Positions 1-6,765 of a stretch of 12,141 bases of DNA are shown piece after piece. Each line of letters starts with the position of its first letter. Positions within the stretch are counted from its first letter, which is position 1. The position numbers were made by a program, and so were the translations under genes. The stretch lies in NCBI GenBank assembly GCA_964564025.1, contig CAZLZO010000040.1:1-12141 (forward strand). The letters run 5' to 3'. The notes beneath the pieces were generated by a model. It ran no database searches, was not told the DNA's origin, and was given only the letters and a program-made list of their open reading frames with translations. This DNA is from DRYM01 sp964564025. Its GTDB lineage: Archaea > Thermoproteota > Thermoprotei_A > EX4484-217-1.

Positions 1-894
1 TAGGAAATCTTCAATGCTAACATATTCCTTAGATATTTCCGCTCTAACACCCTTCCTGGGATCAACTACTTGGTTTATTCTCAAATTAACTATGAGGCTT
101 GCTAACATATATGCTTCTTCGAACGATAAACTATATTTCCTCTTTAAAACATTAACAGCCTCCATAGTAGCTTTATAAACGGCTTCATCAAGATCTTTCC
201 CTGGAGCTATTATGGCATAGTAGTTTGAAGTTTCAAGAACTGGGTACTTAGGCTGAACATCCTTAATAACATCGACTCTAACCACTACTTCGCCTGAAGC
301 TTCAGCTCCTGTAACACAAATTTCTCCATCAGCTTGTACTGCATGTAAATCACCTAAAGCCAAGAGTGCTCCTTTAACAAATACTGGAAAGTAAATTGAT
401 GTACCGGCGGTTAATTCTGCAATATCCATGTTTCCACCATGAACATCAGATGTTCCTGTAGGATATTCTCCCTCTTTAGGTGCAACACCGATAACTCCTA
501 TCATAGGCTTCATCTTGACTTTTAACCCACTAAATATGACGAAATCCTTTTCAACATTCACTATTTTCACTTTAGAATCGTATTTCAAATTCCCTAAAAC
601 CCCCGCTCCTGGAGCAACAGCCATTATTGCTGGATTATTAACTCTAATACTTAGGATTTCAACTTTTAACGTATCTCCTGGTTCGGCCTCCTCTACAAAT
701 AGAGGACCAGTAGCTGGATTTACCTTATTCCAGTCTATTTCGTTAAGCTTAACATTCTCATCCCTTATTTGTTCCCCGAAGCAATCTTTTGTTTCAAAAA
801 CCACTATATCCCCTACATGAGCTTTTTCTACAGGCCTCATGGCTGGTGTAAACTTGTAAATGATATGGTTTTTACTTATCCTTTTCAACGCCAT
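1..894 (-). CDS. Acetamidase/formamidase family protein (C-terminus cut by window edge)
   Basis: The frame is open from an ATG at 894 to the window edge, giving 298 residues and no stop. The family hydrolyses formamide or short amides to ammonia and the acid, in the cytoplasm. Family-like stretches are WNKVNPATGPL (residues 55-65), an acidic EEAEPGDTL (68-76), a glycine-rich MIGVIGVAP (131-139), GGNMD (153-157) and GDLHAVQADGE (181-191). The last usually reads HAxQGDGE, so the Ala at 188 is a mild variant. Archaeal members are about 300 residues, so only a few C-terminal residues should be missing. No clear ribosome binding site precedes the ATG; an AT-rich box near 929-936 on the minus strand could give a short leader. 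The gene is divergent from the membrane protein at 1021. Family assignment is firm; the exact amide substrate cannot be read from sequence. Confidence 0.9.
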   Translation of the reverse strand, partial: MALKRISKNHIIYKFTPAMRPVEKAHVGDIVVFETKDCFGEQIRDENVKLNEIDWNKVNPATGPLFVEEAEPGDTLKVEILSIRVNNPAIMAVAPGAGVLGNLKYDSKVKIVNVEKDFVIFSGLKVKMKPMIGVIGVAPKEGEYPTGTSDVHGGNMDIAELTAGTSIYFPVFVKGALLALGDLHAVQADGEICVTGAEASGEVVVRVDVIKDVQPKYPVLETSNYYAIIAPGKDLDEAVYKATMEAVNVLKRKYSLSFEEAYMLASLIVNLRINQVVDPRKGVRAEISKEYVSIEDFL

Positions 895-962
895 AGTTTT
901 GACCCTTAGAGTATATTTACAGAGCTAACATAAATCTCTAATTTTACATGAGCACCGGTTTT

Positions 963-978
963 CTTATTTAATATAATA
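963..978 (+). promoter_or_regulatory. TATA-like promoter element for the 1021 membrane protein gene
   Basis: A very AT-rich run (TTATTTAATATAAT core) lies about 45-55 bases before the TTG at 1021 in the divergent spacer 895-1020. Archaeal TATA boxes sit about 26 bases before the transcription start, so a short leader is expected. The position is inferred from composition only. Confidence 0.3.
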
Positions 979-1020
979 TTAATAGGTCATAATGTTCATT
1001 ATCCTACCTGGGATTGGAGA

Positions 1021-1992
1021 TTGGTATATCAAGTGTTTAAATTGTTACCATTAAAAATTGACGGTAAGGCTAAAGCCTTGCTAACATTAGTAGTACTATC
1101 TCCTACTTCTGCCGAGCTACTAACCACTTCAACCACGCCATGGGAGTTCTTTAACCCTATAAACTTCTTAATTCTCATAGGCCTTTACGGTTCTGGGGCT
1201 GTTCTCGTTAGAGAGTTTAGAATTAAATATAACTTAGGATATAGCTCCCTTATATTATTAGGCATGGCTTATGGGATTCTTGAAGAAGGTTTAGCTGTAG
1301 AATCTTTCTTTAATCCCGAATGGAAAGACTTAGACATTTTTGGTTCCTTTGGTAGATGGCTTGGTGTTAATTGGGTTTGGGCTGCTTACCTCACGCTTTT
1401 CCATAGTGTATGGAGTATAGCGGTTCCAATAGTCATTACGGAAGCGTTATTTAAAAATTACTCTAAGGATCTATGGGTTAAGAGAAGGAGCTTACTACTC
1501 TTTTTGTCATCAATAGTTTTCATAACGTTGCTATTCAATATCATAGTAATACCCTATAATGCTGGAGCATATGCTTATATGCTATGTATGCTTGTTATTA
1601 TAATTCTTGTAGAGTTTTCTAAGCTCTATAAGTTTCCTCAATCAGCCTCCGTAATGAGCCCACGTAAATATTTTGCCTTATGGTTTCTATGGGCTTGGTG
1701 TTTCCTTATAGCTTTCTATGTAACTCCATTCATAGTGCCATCACCTTTACTCTCAATATTCTTATCGATAATATTGGCAATTGCGGCTTTGAAGCTAATA
1801 TCAGTTTTAGACAGTGATGAGTCAACAAATCTTCATGCTTGGGCTTTTGCTGCAGGACCAATACTTGTTCTTTCAATAATTGACATGTTAGCATCATTGC
1901 AGCCCGGTAGTGAGTATAAGCTGTTTGTTGGAGCCTTATTTATCATTATAATTTTAATTATTTATAAACGGTTAAAAAGAAAGACAGCTTAA
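1021..1992 (+). CDS. Uncharacterised polytopic membrane protein with GxxYGxxEEGL and FH motifs
   Basis: 323 residues with about nine hydrophobic segments (roughly 45-64, 75-92, 118-140, 157-178, 183-200, 216-240, 243-263, 273-292, 301-317), so an integral membrane protein. Conserved-looking polar residues lie inside or beside membrane segments: E32, E42, R64-E65, the pair E88-E89 in GMAYGILEEGL, E94, and H128 in LTLFHSVWSI. A Glu pair followed by a membrane His recalls CPBP/Abi-type intramembrane proteases, but the EExxxR signature is absent, so I do not assign that function. I recall similar unnamed proteins in archaea and actinobacteria. The start is uncertain: TTG 1021 has GGGA and GGAG just upstream, while GTG 1033 and TTG 1042 are in frame and cost only 4 or 7 residues. 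It converges with the next gene, with 9 bases between stops. Real gene: high confidence; function: unknown. Confidence 0.85.
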   Translation: MVYQVFKLLPLKIDGKAKALLTLVVLSPTSAELLTTSTTPWEFFNPINFLILIGLYGSGAVLVREFRIKYNLGYSSLILLGMAYGILEEGLAVESFFNPEWKDLDIFGSFGRWLGVNWVWAAYLTLFHSVWSIAVPIVITEALFKNYSKDLWVKRRSLLLFLSSIVFITLLFNIIVIPYNAGAYAYMLCMLVIIILVEFSKLYKFPQSASVMSPRKYFALWFLWAWCFLIAFYVTPFIVPSPLLSIFLSIILAIAALKLISVLDSDESTNLHAWAFAAGPILVLSIIDMLASLQPGSEYKLFVGALFIIIILIIYKRLKRKTA

Positions 1993-2001
1993 ATAAATAT
2001 A

Positions 2002-2883
2002 TCATGTAATACGTCCATTTACCCGCAATATTAAGATAATTAGCCAACCATAAATGAAATTAGATGACATAATTTCTACTAAATGAGCTAACCGTATATT
2101 TACAGGCATGAATTCGTTTGGCAATAGCAAACTAGACCCCATAATAACTGAGAATGTAAGTGCAACCATTAATCCTGTTTCCAACCAACACCCCTTCATC
2201 ATCTTTACTATTAAAATAGCTATTCCGGTAAAAATCAAAGCCCTCAAACCTTGAAAAGGAATTATCCATGGTGGAAGCTGGAGATTAGCATAGTATTCTC
2301 GGGCAGCTTCACCAGCTAATGGCATGAAAACAAACATGCCAAATATAATGTAGATAATAATGTAAATTATCGCTATTAGAGCTAATTTCCAAAACCATTC
2401 TATCACAGGTATTGCTAACCGCTTATGCTCTTCTAAAGCTTTACTTGTTTTATTATAAGCAAAAACAGCTACTGGTGTGAAAAGAGCTGCAGTAATCGCA
2501 CCATGTATGAAAAGCTGTGGTATAAGCTCCGTAGGTACTATTTTTACAAGGTACTGAAGAAAAACCACGGTTTCTACTTGGCTCAGAAAAGTTTTCACAC
2601 CAAAGAAAACTATGAAAACTGCTATAATAAGTTTCCAACCGTACCAGTGAGAACGAACTATTAAATAACTTAAAACAATAACGTCAAGAAAGCACATAGT
2701 GGTAAGCGCTAAAGCTTCATGATATTTTAAAACAGGTAATCCTACGAGAAGCGATGCTATTAGAAAACATATGCATAATATGAGTGTGAGAAATAATGTT
2801 TTAAGTCCAAAAATAATTATTTCCTTATAATTCACCTTATTATTCCTCTCATAATGTTTATTGCTTACACCTATAAGCCACAT
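2002..2883 (-). CDS. Uncharacterised polytopic membrane protein (about 8 TM)
   Basis: 293 residues with about eight hydrophobic segments (approximately 22-48, 56-77, 82-101, 120-143, 162-189, 208-226, 233-254, 270-289). Polar signatures between segments include FLSQVET (99-105), a loop with two acidic residues before REYYANL, PFQGLRAL, and a C-terminal block with LLLPNEFMP, then RLAHLVE and SNFIYGW. I recall unnamed bacterial and archaeal membrane proteins with this C-terminal block but no known function. The ATG at 2883 has no ribosome binding site. An in-frame GTG at 2835 (residue 17) is preceded by GAGAGG at about nine bases and begins just before the first membrane segment, so the product may be 277 residues. 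It converges with the gene ending at 1992 and is separated by 132 bases from the gene upstream of it, so it probably has its own promoter in 2884-3015. Confidence 0.85.
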   Translation of the reverse strand: MWLIGVSNKHYERNNKVNYKEIIIFGLKTLFLTLILCICFLIASLLVGLPVLKYHEALALTTMCFLDVIVLSYLIVRSHWYGWKLIIAVFIVFFGVKTFLSQVETVVFLQYLVKIVPTELIPQLFIHGAITAALFTPVAVFAYNKTSKALEEHKRLAIPVIEWFWKLALIAIIYIIIYIIFGMFVFMPLAGEAAREYYANLQLPPWIIPFQGLRALIFTGIAILIVKMMKGCWLETGLMVALTFSVIMGSSLLLPNEFMPVNIRLAHLVEIMSSNFIYGWLIILILRVNGRIT

Positions 2884-3015
2884 TATTAATAAAACTTTAC
2901 ATTAATTTTAAGAGGTCATTATTTTTAATTTAAACTACCACATTACCGAGGTCTTTTGAGGTATTGCATAAGTGTAACATTAATAATTACTTAGCATATT
3001 CATTATCTGGACTTT

Positions 3016-3486
3016 TTAGTGCTTAGCTATAATGCCTATTTTAGGCTTTAAAACCTTAACGAGTTCTTTAGCGCCAATTTTTACTAAATGATGAAGAGAA
3101 CCTCCACCTACTAATATTATGTTTTTGCTTAGAACAGACTTATCGAATATTATATTTAACCTTGTAATTTCTTCCATAAGTGGACTTACTTCTCCAGGTC
3201 CCACACCTAAGATATTAACTATTTCGTTAGGTTTAGCTAATCTAACTTTCTTAGCACCTACGGTTTCCGCTATATTTTTGAAACTAAGTTTCTTATCTCC
3301 GGGCAACACTATAGCGTATGGTTTCTTATCGGCAATAACTATCATTGTTTTTAATATTTTGTCTTCTGGAAAGCCTGATGCTTTAGAAGCCGAATTAACG
3401 CTTTCAACAGTATCTTTAAACTCTAAAATCTCGGCTTTAACCCTACACTTGCTAATGAACTCTTTAACCTTATCAACGCCAGTCAA
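3016..3486 (-). CDS. YbaK/ProX-type aminoacyl-tRNA deacylase (trans-editing domain)
   Basis: A free-standing YbaK/EbsC-fold protein. The family clears mischarged aminoacyl-tRNAs, for example Cys- or Ala-tRNA(Pro), in the cytoplasm. Counting from the TTG at 3486 the protein is 156 residues, the usual family length. Visible family features are the lysine in ILKTMIV that family members use, a VLPGDKKLSF stretch, the turn GVGPGEVSPL matching GxxxGxvxP, and VGGGSLHHL near the end. The open frame continues upstream to 3687, but that extension (67 residues) is unlike the family and overlaps the divergent nitroreductase start, so I reject it. There is no ribosome binding site. A TATA-like CTATACATT on the minus strand at about 3511-3519 is 25-33 bases away, which fits a leaderless transcript with a TTG start. 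Another in-frame TTG at 3498 is possible. The exact tRNA substrate is unknown. Confidence 0.85.
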   Translation of the reverse strand: MTGVDKVKEFISKCRVKAEILEFKDTVESVNSASKASGFPEDKILKTMIVIADKKPYAIVLPGDKKLSFKNIAETVGAKKVRLAKPNEIVNILGVGPGEVSPLMEEITRLNIIFDKSVLSKNIILVGGGSLHHLVKIGAKELVKVLKPKIGIIAKH

Positions 3487-3559
3487 TGCTAAATACGCCA
3501 AGTAAGTAAAATGTATAGTGAACTCCTTAAAGTTTACTTCAAAACAAACAATGCCGTCA

Positions 3560-3573
3560 CTATTTAAAGAGGT
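3560..3573 (+). promoter_or_regulatory. TATA-like box and ribosome binding site before the nitroreductase start
   Basis: CTATTTAAAG (3560-3569) runs into GAGGT (3569-3573), which sits seven bases before the ATG at 3581. GAGGT is a good archaeal ribosome binding site and decides that start over the open frame beginning at 3518. The TATA-like string is too close to serve this ATG with a leader, so the real promoter may lie further upstream. Confidence 0.35.
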
Positions 3574-3580
3574 CGTGGAG

Positions 3581-3832
3581 ATGAAGGAGAATATTACGGT
3601 ATTGAATCTTGCGAAAAGAAGGAAGAGTATTAGAAAATATAGTAGAGAACCTGTAAACATAAATGACATACTATACGCTATTTCCACAGCTCTTCAAGCA
3701 CCTTCAGGCGCTAATAGGCAACCTTGGAGATTCATTTTGGTTACTGATGAAAATGTAAAAAAGAAGTTAAGGGAAGTTTGTGAAAGAGGTGGAAAAAAGA
3801 TTTTGCTGACAATAAGAGGTTCTTTTATCTAG
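3581..3832 (+). pseudogene. Nitroreductase N-terminal fragment fused in frame to a regulator remnant
   Basis: 83 codons from ATG 3581. Residues about 1-66 match the start of the FMN-dependent nitroreductase fold: AKRRKSIRKYS (11-21), the basic segment that contacts the FMN phosphate, and QAPSGANRQPWRF (39-51), the second FMN-binding stretch. A full nitroreductase is about 170-220 residues. Here everything after VKKKLREV is missing, including the rest of the FMN and dimer interface, so the protein cannot be a working oxidoreductase. Residues about 67-83 (the CERGGKK/ILLTIRG segment) look instead like the beginning of a COG2522-type transcription regulator that continues, broken, downstream. 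The ORF therefore looks like the scar of a deletion that removed the nitroreductase C-terminus and the regulator's start codon. The ribosome binding site and ATG survive, so a short chimeric peptide could still be made. Confidence 0.7.
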
Positions 3833-4131
3833 GGAGTTTATTCATAGATATTCTAAGACCTAAATGGAAGTGGCTAAAATGCTAGATATGACACAGGCCT
3901 CAATAAACTACTACCTTTATGGTAAGAGAGCTTCTAAAATAACGAAAGCTTTGGATAGTATTCCTGAAATAAAAAGTATAGTGAAGAAACTAGTTAAGGA
4001 AATTTCTGAAAAATAGAGCTAATGTTAGTGAGTTGTTATGTGAATTCTGCATGATAATAAAGTCTAAAGGTACTTAACGCTGTAGGTGTTGAGGAAAGCG
4101 ACACTTACATCTTCATTCCTAAGTCTAAAGA
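3770..4131 (+). pseudogene. Decayed helix-turn-helix regulator, COG2522-like
   Basis: The pieces join into one protein if four lesions are repaired. Frame of 3581: the segment with KKILLTIRGSFI. After one extra base near 3830: REFIHRYSKT, then TAA at 3861-3863, probably a CAA to TAA change because family members have Gln there. Then MEVAKMLDMTQASINYYLYGKR (ATG at 3864), a textbook HTH where TQAS starts the recognition helix and YYLxGKR follows it, continuing to a TAG at 4014. After one extra base near 4014: RANVSELLCEFCMIIKSKG. After one extra base near 4075: NAVGVEESDTYIFIPKSK. The LCEFC stretch resembles the C-terminal cysteine-bearing segment of COG2522 proteins. Reconstructed length is about 115-120 residues, as expected for the family. 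The 50-codon ORF 3864-4016 is the longest intact piece. Family naming is from memory of motifs; the decay itself is directly visible. Confidence 0.7.
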
Positions 4132-4200
4132 GTTGTCCACTCGAAATAAATTATTTTTCTTAGTGCTTCTATCTTCTATTACTAGTCATTTTTACATCTA

Positions 4201-4247
4201 AAATACGTAACGCCTATATTGTGAAAAGTAAATAACACTAAATACGT
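4201..4247 (+). promoter_or_regulatory. HMG-CoA reductase promoter region with 8-bp direct repeats
   Basis: AAATACGT occurs at 4201-4208 and again at 4240-4247, 39 bases apart, bracketing a TATA-like CTATATT at 4214-4220. The second copy abuts the ATG at 4249. The TATA-to-ATG distance of about 30 bases and the absence of a ribosome binding site fit a leaderless or near-leaderless transcript. The repeats could be operator half-sites; this is inference. Confidence 0.35.
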
Positions 4248-4248
4248 T

Positions 4249-5529
4249 ATGGTGAATGATTTGTCATCGCGAATACCTGGGTTTTATAAATTATCTATGG
4301 ATGAAAGATTAAGAATAATTAAGGAATGGGCTAATTTAACCGATGAAGAGTTAAGGTTGCTAAGGAATTTTGGAAATCTTGATTCTAAGATTGCCGACTC
4401 CATAATTGAAAATGTTGTTGGAGGAATGACGTATCCTTTTGCTATAGCGACGAACTTTAAAATAAATGGGCGAGACCACCTTATACCTATGGTTATTGAG
4501 GAAAGTAGTGTTGTAGCTGCAGCTAGTAATGCTGCGAAAATGTTACGTGAAGGGGAGGGTATCGTAGCTAAAGCAGAGCATCAATATATGATTGGCCAAA
4601 TACATTTAGTAAAAGTAAGCTCGCCAAGGTATGCTGCTTTCAAAATTCTTGAAAGGAAAGATGAAATACTTGATTTAGCTAATCAGCAAGACCCGGTTTT
4701 AGTAAGGTTAGGTGGTGGCGCTAAAGACGTTGAAGTAAGAGTTATTGAAACAAAGCGTGGATCAGCAGTAATAGTTCATTTAATTATTGACGTTTTAGAT
4801 GCTATGGGAGCTAATGCCGTAAATACTATAGTTGAAGCAGCAGCTCCAATGCTTGAGAAAATCTCTGGTGGAGAAGCAAGGTTAAGAATAGTTTCAAACT
4901 ATGCTACATACCGTATTGTAAGAGCTTGGGCACGAACATCTCCTGAAAAAGTAGGTGGTATGGATGTTGCTGAGAAAATCGTTGACGCATACTTACTTGC
5001 CGAAGCTGACCCTTATAGAGCAGTAACGCATAACAAGGGAATTATGAACGGAATAGTAGCGGTAGCGCTTGCAACAGCTCAAGACCATAGGGCAATAGAG
5101 GCAGGAGCCCACGCTTATGCTTCAAGAAGCGGCAGATATAGACCTTTAAGCTCATGGGAAATAGACAATAAGGGCTATCTTGTAGGGACATTAGAGTTAC
5201 CACTTCAAGTAGGCATTGTTGGCGGCGCAGTAAAGGTCCACCCAATAGCGAAAATAGCTTTAAAAATACTTAAAGTGAAAAAGGCGAAAGAACTTGCAGA
5301 AATAATGGCGGCAGTAGGATTAGCTCAAAACCTAGCAGCATTAAGAGCGTTAGTAACTGAAGGAATACAGAGAGGACATATGAAGCTTCACGCTAAAAAC
5401 TTAGCAATAATGGCTGGTGCGACAGGAGATTTGATCGACCTAATAGCTGAGCAAATGGTTAAAAAGGGAAAAATTAGATTCGACTATGCGAAAGAACTTG
5501 TTGAAAAGTACAAAAGCAAACTTAAGTAA
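4249..5529 (+). CDS. hmgA: Hydroxymethylglutaryl-CoA reductase, class II
   Basis: Cytoplasmic enzyme that interconverts HMG-CoA and mevalonate with NAD(P)H; in archaea it feeds the mevalonate pathway to isoprenoid ether lipids. The 426 residues match the soluble class II enzyme (Pseudomonas mevalonii type, about 428) from end to end. SRIPGFYKLS opens the protein. E85 in VIEESSVVAAAS, K263 in THNKGIMNG, D279 in ATAQDHRA and H377 in QRGHMKLH are the four catalytic residues. DAMGANAVN (184-192) is the dinucleotide-binding loop, and a C-terminal flap region follows. No membrane segment is present. The class II signature NGRDHLIPMVIEES replaces the class I pattern typical of many archaea, and class II is known in Archaeoglobus and Thermoplasma. 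Cofactor preference (NADH or NADPH) cannot be read safely. The gene starts just after the decayed regulator and is followed, 122 bases on, by the protease gene in the same direction. All key residues are intact. Confidence 0.97.
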   Translation: MVNDLSSRIPGFYKLSMDERLRIIKEWANLTDEELRLLRNFGNLDSKIADSIIENVVGGMTYPFAIATNFKINGRDHLIPMVIEESSVVAAASNAAKMLREGEGIVAKAEHQYMIGQIHLVKVSSPRYAAFKILERKDEILDLANQQDPVLVRLGGGAKDVEVRVIETKRGSAVIVHLIIDVLDAMGANAVNTIVEAAAPMLEKISGGEARLRIVSNYATYRIVRAWARTSPEKVGGMDVAEKIVDAYLLAEADPYRAVTHNKGIMNGIVAVALATAQDHRAIEAGAHAYASRSGRYRPLSSWEIDNKGYLVGTLELPLQVGIVGGAVKVHPIAKIALKILKVKKAKELAEIMAAVGLAQNLAALRALVTEGIQRGHMKLHAKNLAIMAGATGDLIDLIAEQMVKKGKIRFDYAKELVEKYKSKLK

Positions 5530-5562
5530 TTATTAAGGTTGAAGACTAATAGGTGTTGAAAA

Positions 5563-5607
5563 ACTTGACATGTTTAGTTCTTCATTAAAACTTTAATATA
5601 GTCAAGT
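5563..5607. repeat. 7-bp inverted repeat upstream of the protease gene
   Basis: ACTTGAC at 5563-5569 and its exact reverse complement GTCAAGT at 5601-5607, separated by 31 bases, end six bases before the TATA-like box. The spacing is about three helical turns plus, so it could be a dimeric operator; a 7-bp match in AT-rich DNA can also be chance. Confidence 0.25.
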
Positions 5608-5610
5608 GAA

Positions 5611-5623
5611 GCTATATATTAAA
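5611..5623 (+). promoter_or_regulatory. TATA-like box for the HtrA-type protease gene
   Basis: GCTATATATTAAA is the best archaeal TATA match in the window. Its centre is about 35 bases before ATG 5652, which predicts transcription starting near 5640-5645 and a very short leader. Confidence 0.5.
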
Positions 5624-5651
5624 TGATTAAAACAATGTGAGATGCTTTATT

Positions 5652-6593
5652 ATGAAACTAAGCGAAATAAGCAAGTTGATTTCAAATGTTATTAAAAGAG
5701 TTACTCAAGGTGTTGTAACTATATTTACGGAAAAAGCCAGTATAGATGTGTTATTTGGCTATAGACCTATAAGAGGTATAGGTTCAGGCTTCATTATAAG
5801 CAACGATGGAGTTATTGTAACTAATGCTCATGTAATAAAAGGTGCTAGTAGAATAAAGGTGTTATTACCAAGTGGTGAAAAAAGCTATGCGCAACCTATA
5901 GCTGTAGATCCATATAGGGACCTTGGGCTATTAAGGGTTCAAGCCAAAGGACTTCATTCTTTAGAACTTAGTGATTCAAGCAAAGTAGAAATTGGGGAAT
6001 TAGTTTTCGCTATAGGGTCTCCCTTAGGTCTTCCAGGACCAACTGTTACAATGGGTGTCGTTAGCGCTATTGGTAGAACATTTGTAAGCAAAGATGTTAT
6101 TTTGGAAGACCTTATACAAACTGATGCAGCAATAAACCCAGGTAATAGCGGCGGTCCATTAGTAAACACTGAAGGTAAAGTGGTAGGTGTTACTACGGCT
6201 ATAGTGCCCTATGCTCAAGGAATAGGCTTCGCTATACCAATAAACACTGTTAAGAAATTCCTATTAATGATTGAAAAATATGGAAGACCCGTTAGAGCAT
6301 GGATAGGTGTTTATGTAGCTCCCGTAACCCCAGAACTAGCTTCCATATATAATCTTCCAGTAAGTAAGGGACTAGTTATAGTGAAAGTAATACCTGGAAC
6401 ACCTGCCTACGAGTACGGGTTAAGGGAGGGAGACATAATAATTTCAGTAAATAACGTTGAGCTCAATGAAGCCAGTAAATTGAAGGAGATAATAGAGGAT
6501 TCTATAGATAAAGGCTACGTAAATTTAAAAATAATTAGAAATAGTGAAACATACAATGTTAGAGTTCCTATACTTATCGAACCATTATATTAA
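5652..6593 (+). CDS. HtrA/DegP-like serine protease with one PDZ domain, cytosolic
   Basis: 313 residues. A trypsin-like (S1C) domain fills about 15-205 and a single PDZ domain about 213-305. The triad is complete: H60 in TNAHVIKG, D90 in DPYRDLGLL and S166 in the NPGNSGGPL motif. GSGFIISNDG and GFAIPINTV are further family signatures, and the PDZ carries SKGLVIVKVIPGTPA and LREGDIIISV. The N-terminus is amphipathic, with no signal peptide or membrane anchor, unlike bacterial periplasmic DegP, so the protease should act inside the cell, presumably in protein quality control. The start at ATG 5652 is preceded by GTGAG at ten bases; an in-frame GTG at 5637 would add five residues. It lies 122 bases after hmgA with its own TATA-like box, and converges with the M24 gene over a 172-base spacer. 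Family very secure; substrates unknown. Confidence 0.95.
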   Translation: MKLSEISKLISNVIKRVTQGVVTIFTEKASIDVLFGYRPIRGIGSGFIISNDGVIVTNAHVIKGASRIKVLLPSGEKSYAQPIAVDPYRDLGLLRVQAKGLHSLELSDSSKVEIGELVFAIGSPLGLPGPTVTMGVVSAIGRTFVSKDVILEDLIQTDAAINPGNSGGPLVNTEGKVVGVTTAIVPYAQGIGFAIPINTVKKFLLMIEKYGRPVRAWIGVYVAPVTPELASIYNLPVSKGLVIVKVIPGTPAYEYGLREGDIIISVNNVELNEASKLKEIIEDSIDKGYVNLKIIRNSETYNVRVPILIEPLY

Positions 6594-6765
6594 TGTTAAG
6601 CTTTCTCTGACGCACTAGATTAGTAATTGAAATTATCGGCTTATAATGTGTGGATAATGAATAATTAACATATATAGCCTACCGTATTTACAATATTAAA
6701 TTAAAATAGCTTATGTTATAAAATAACTTAGTCTTGTCTTTAGTAAACCGCACATTAGCTGCAAC

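Noticed and set aside
515..820. Plus-strand ORF of 101 codons
   Set aside because: Lies wholly opposite the acetamidase/formamidase gene, and its Thr/Ser/Pro/Leu-rich text is typical of an antisense shadow.
1021..1992. Assigning the first membrane protein to CPBP/Abi proteases
   Set aside because: The Glu pair and His are suggestive, but the EExxxR and HxxxN motifs are not present; kept only as a question in the findings.
3119..3505. Plus-strand ORF of 128 codons
   Set aside because: Antisense to the YbaK-type gene, no recognisable motifs.
3487..3687. Upstream extension of the YbaK-type gene (67 codons)
   Set aside because: Text is Phe/Ser/Thr-rich with no family counterpart and overlaps the divergent nitroreductase start.
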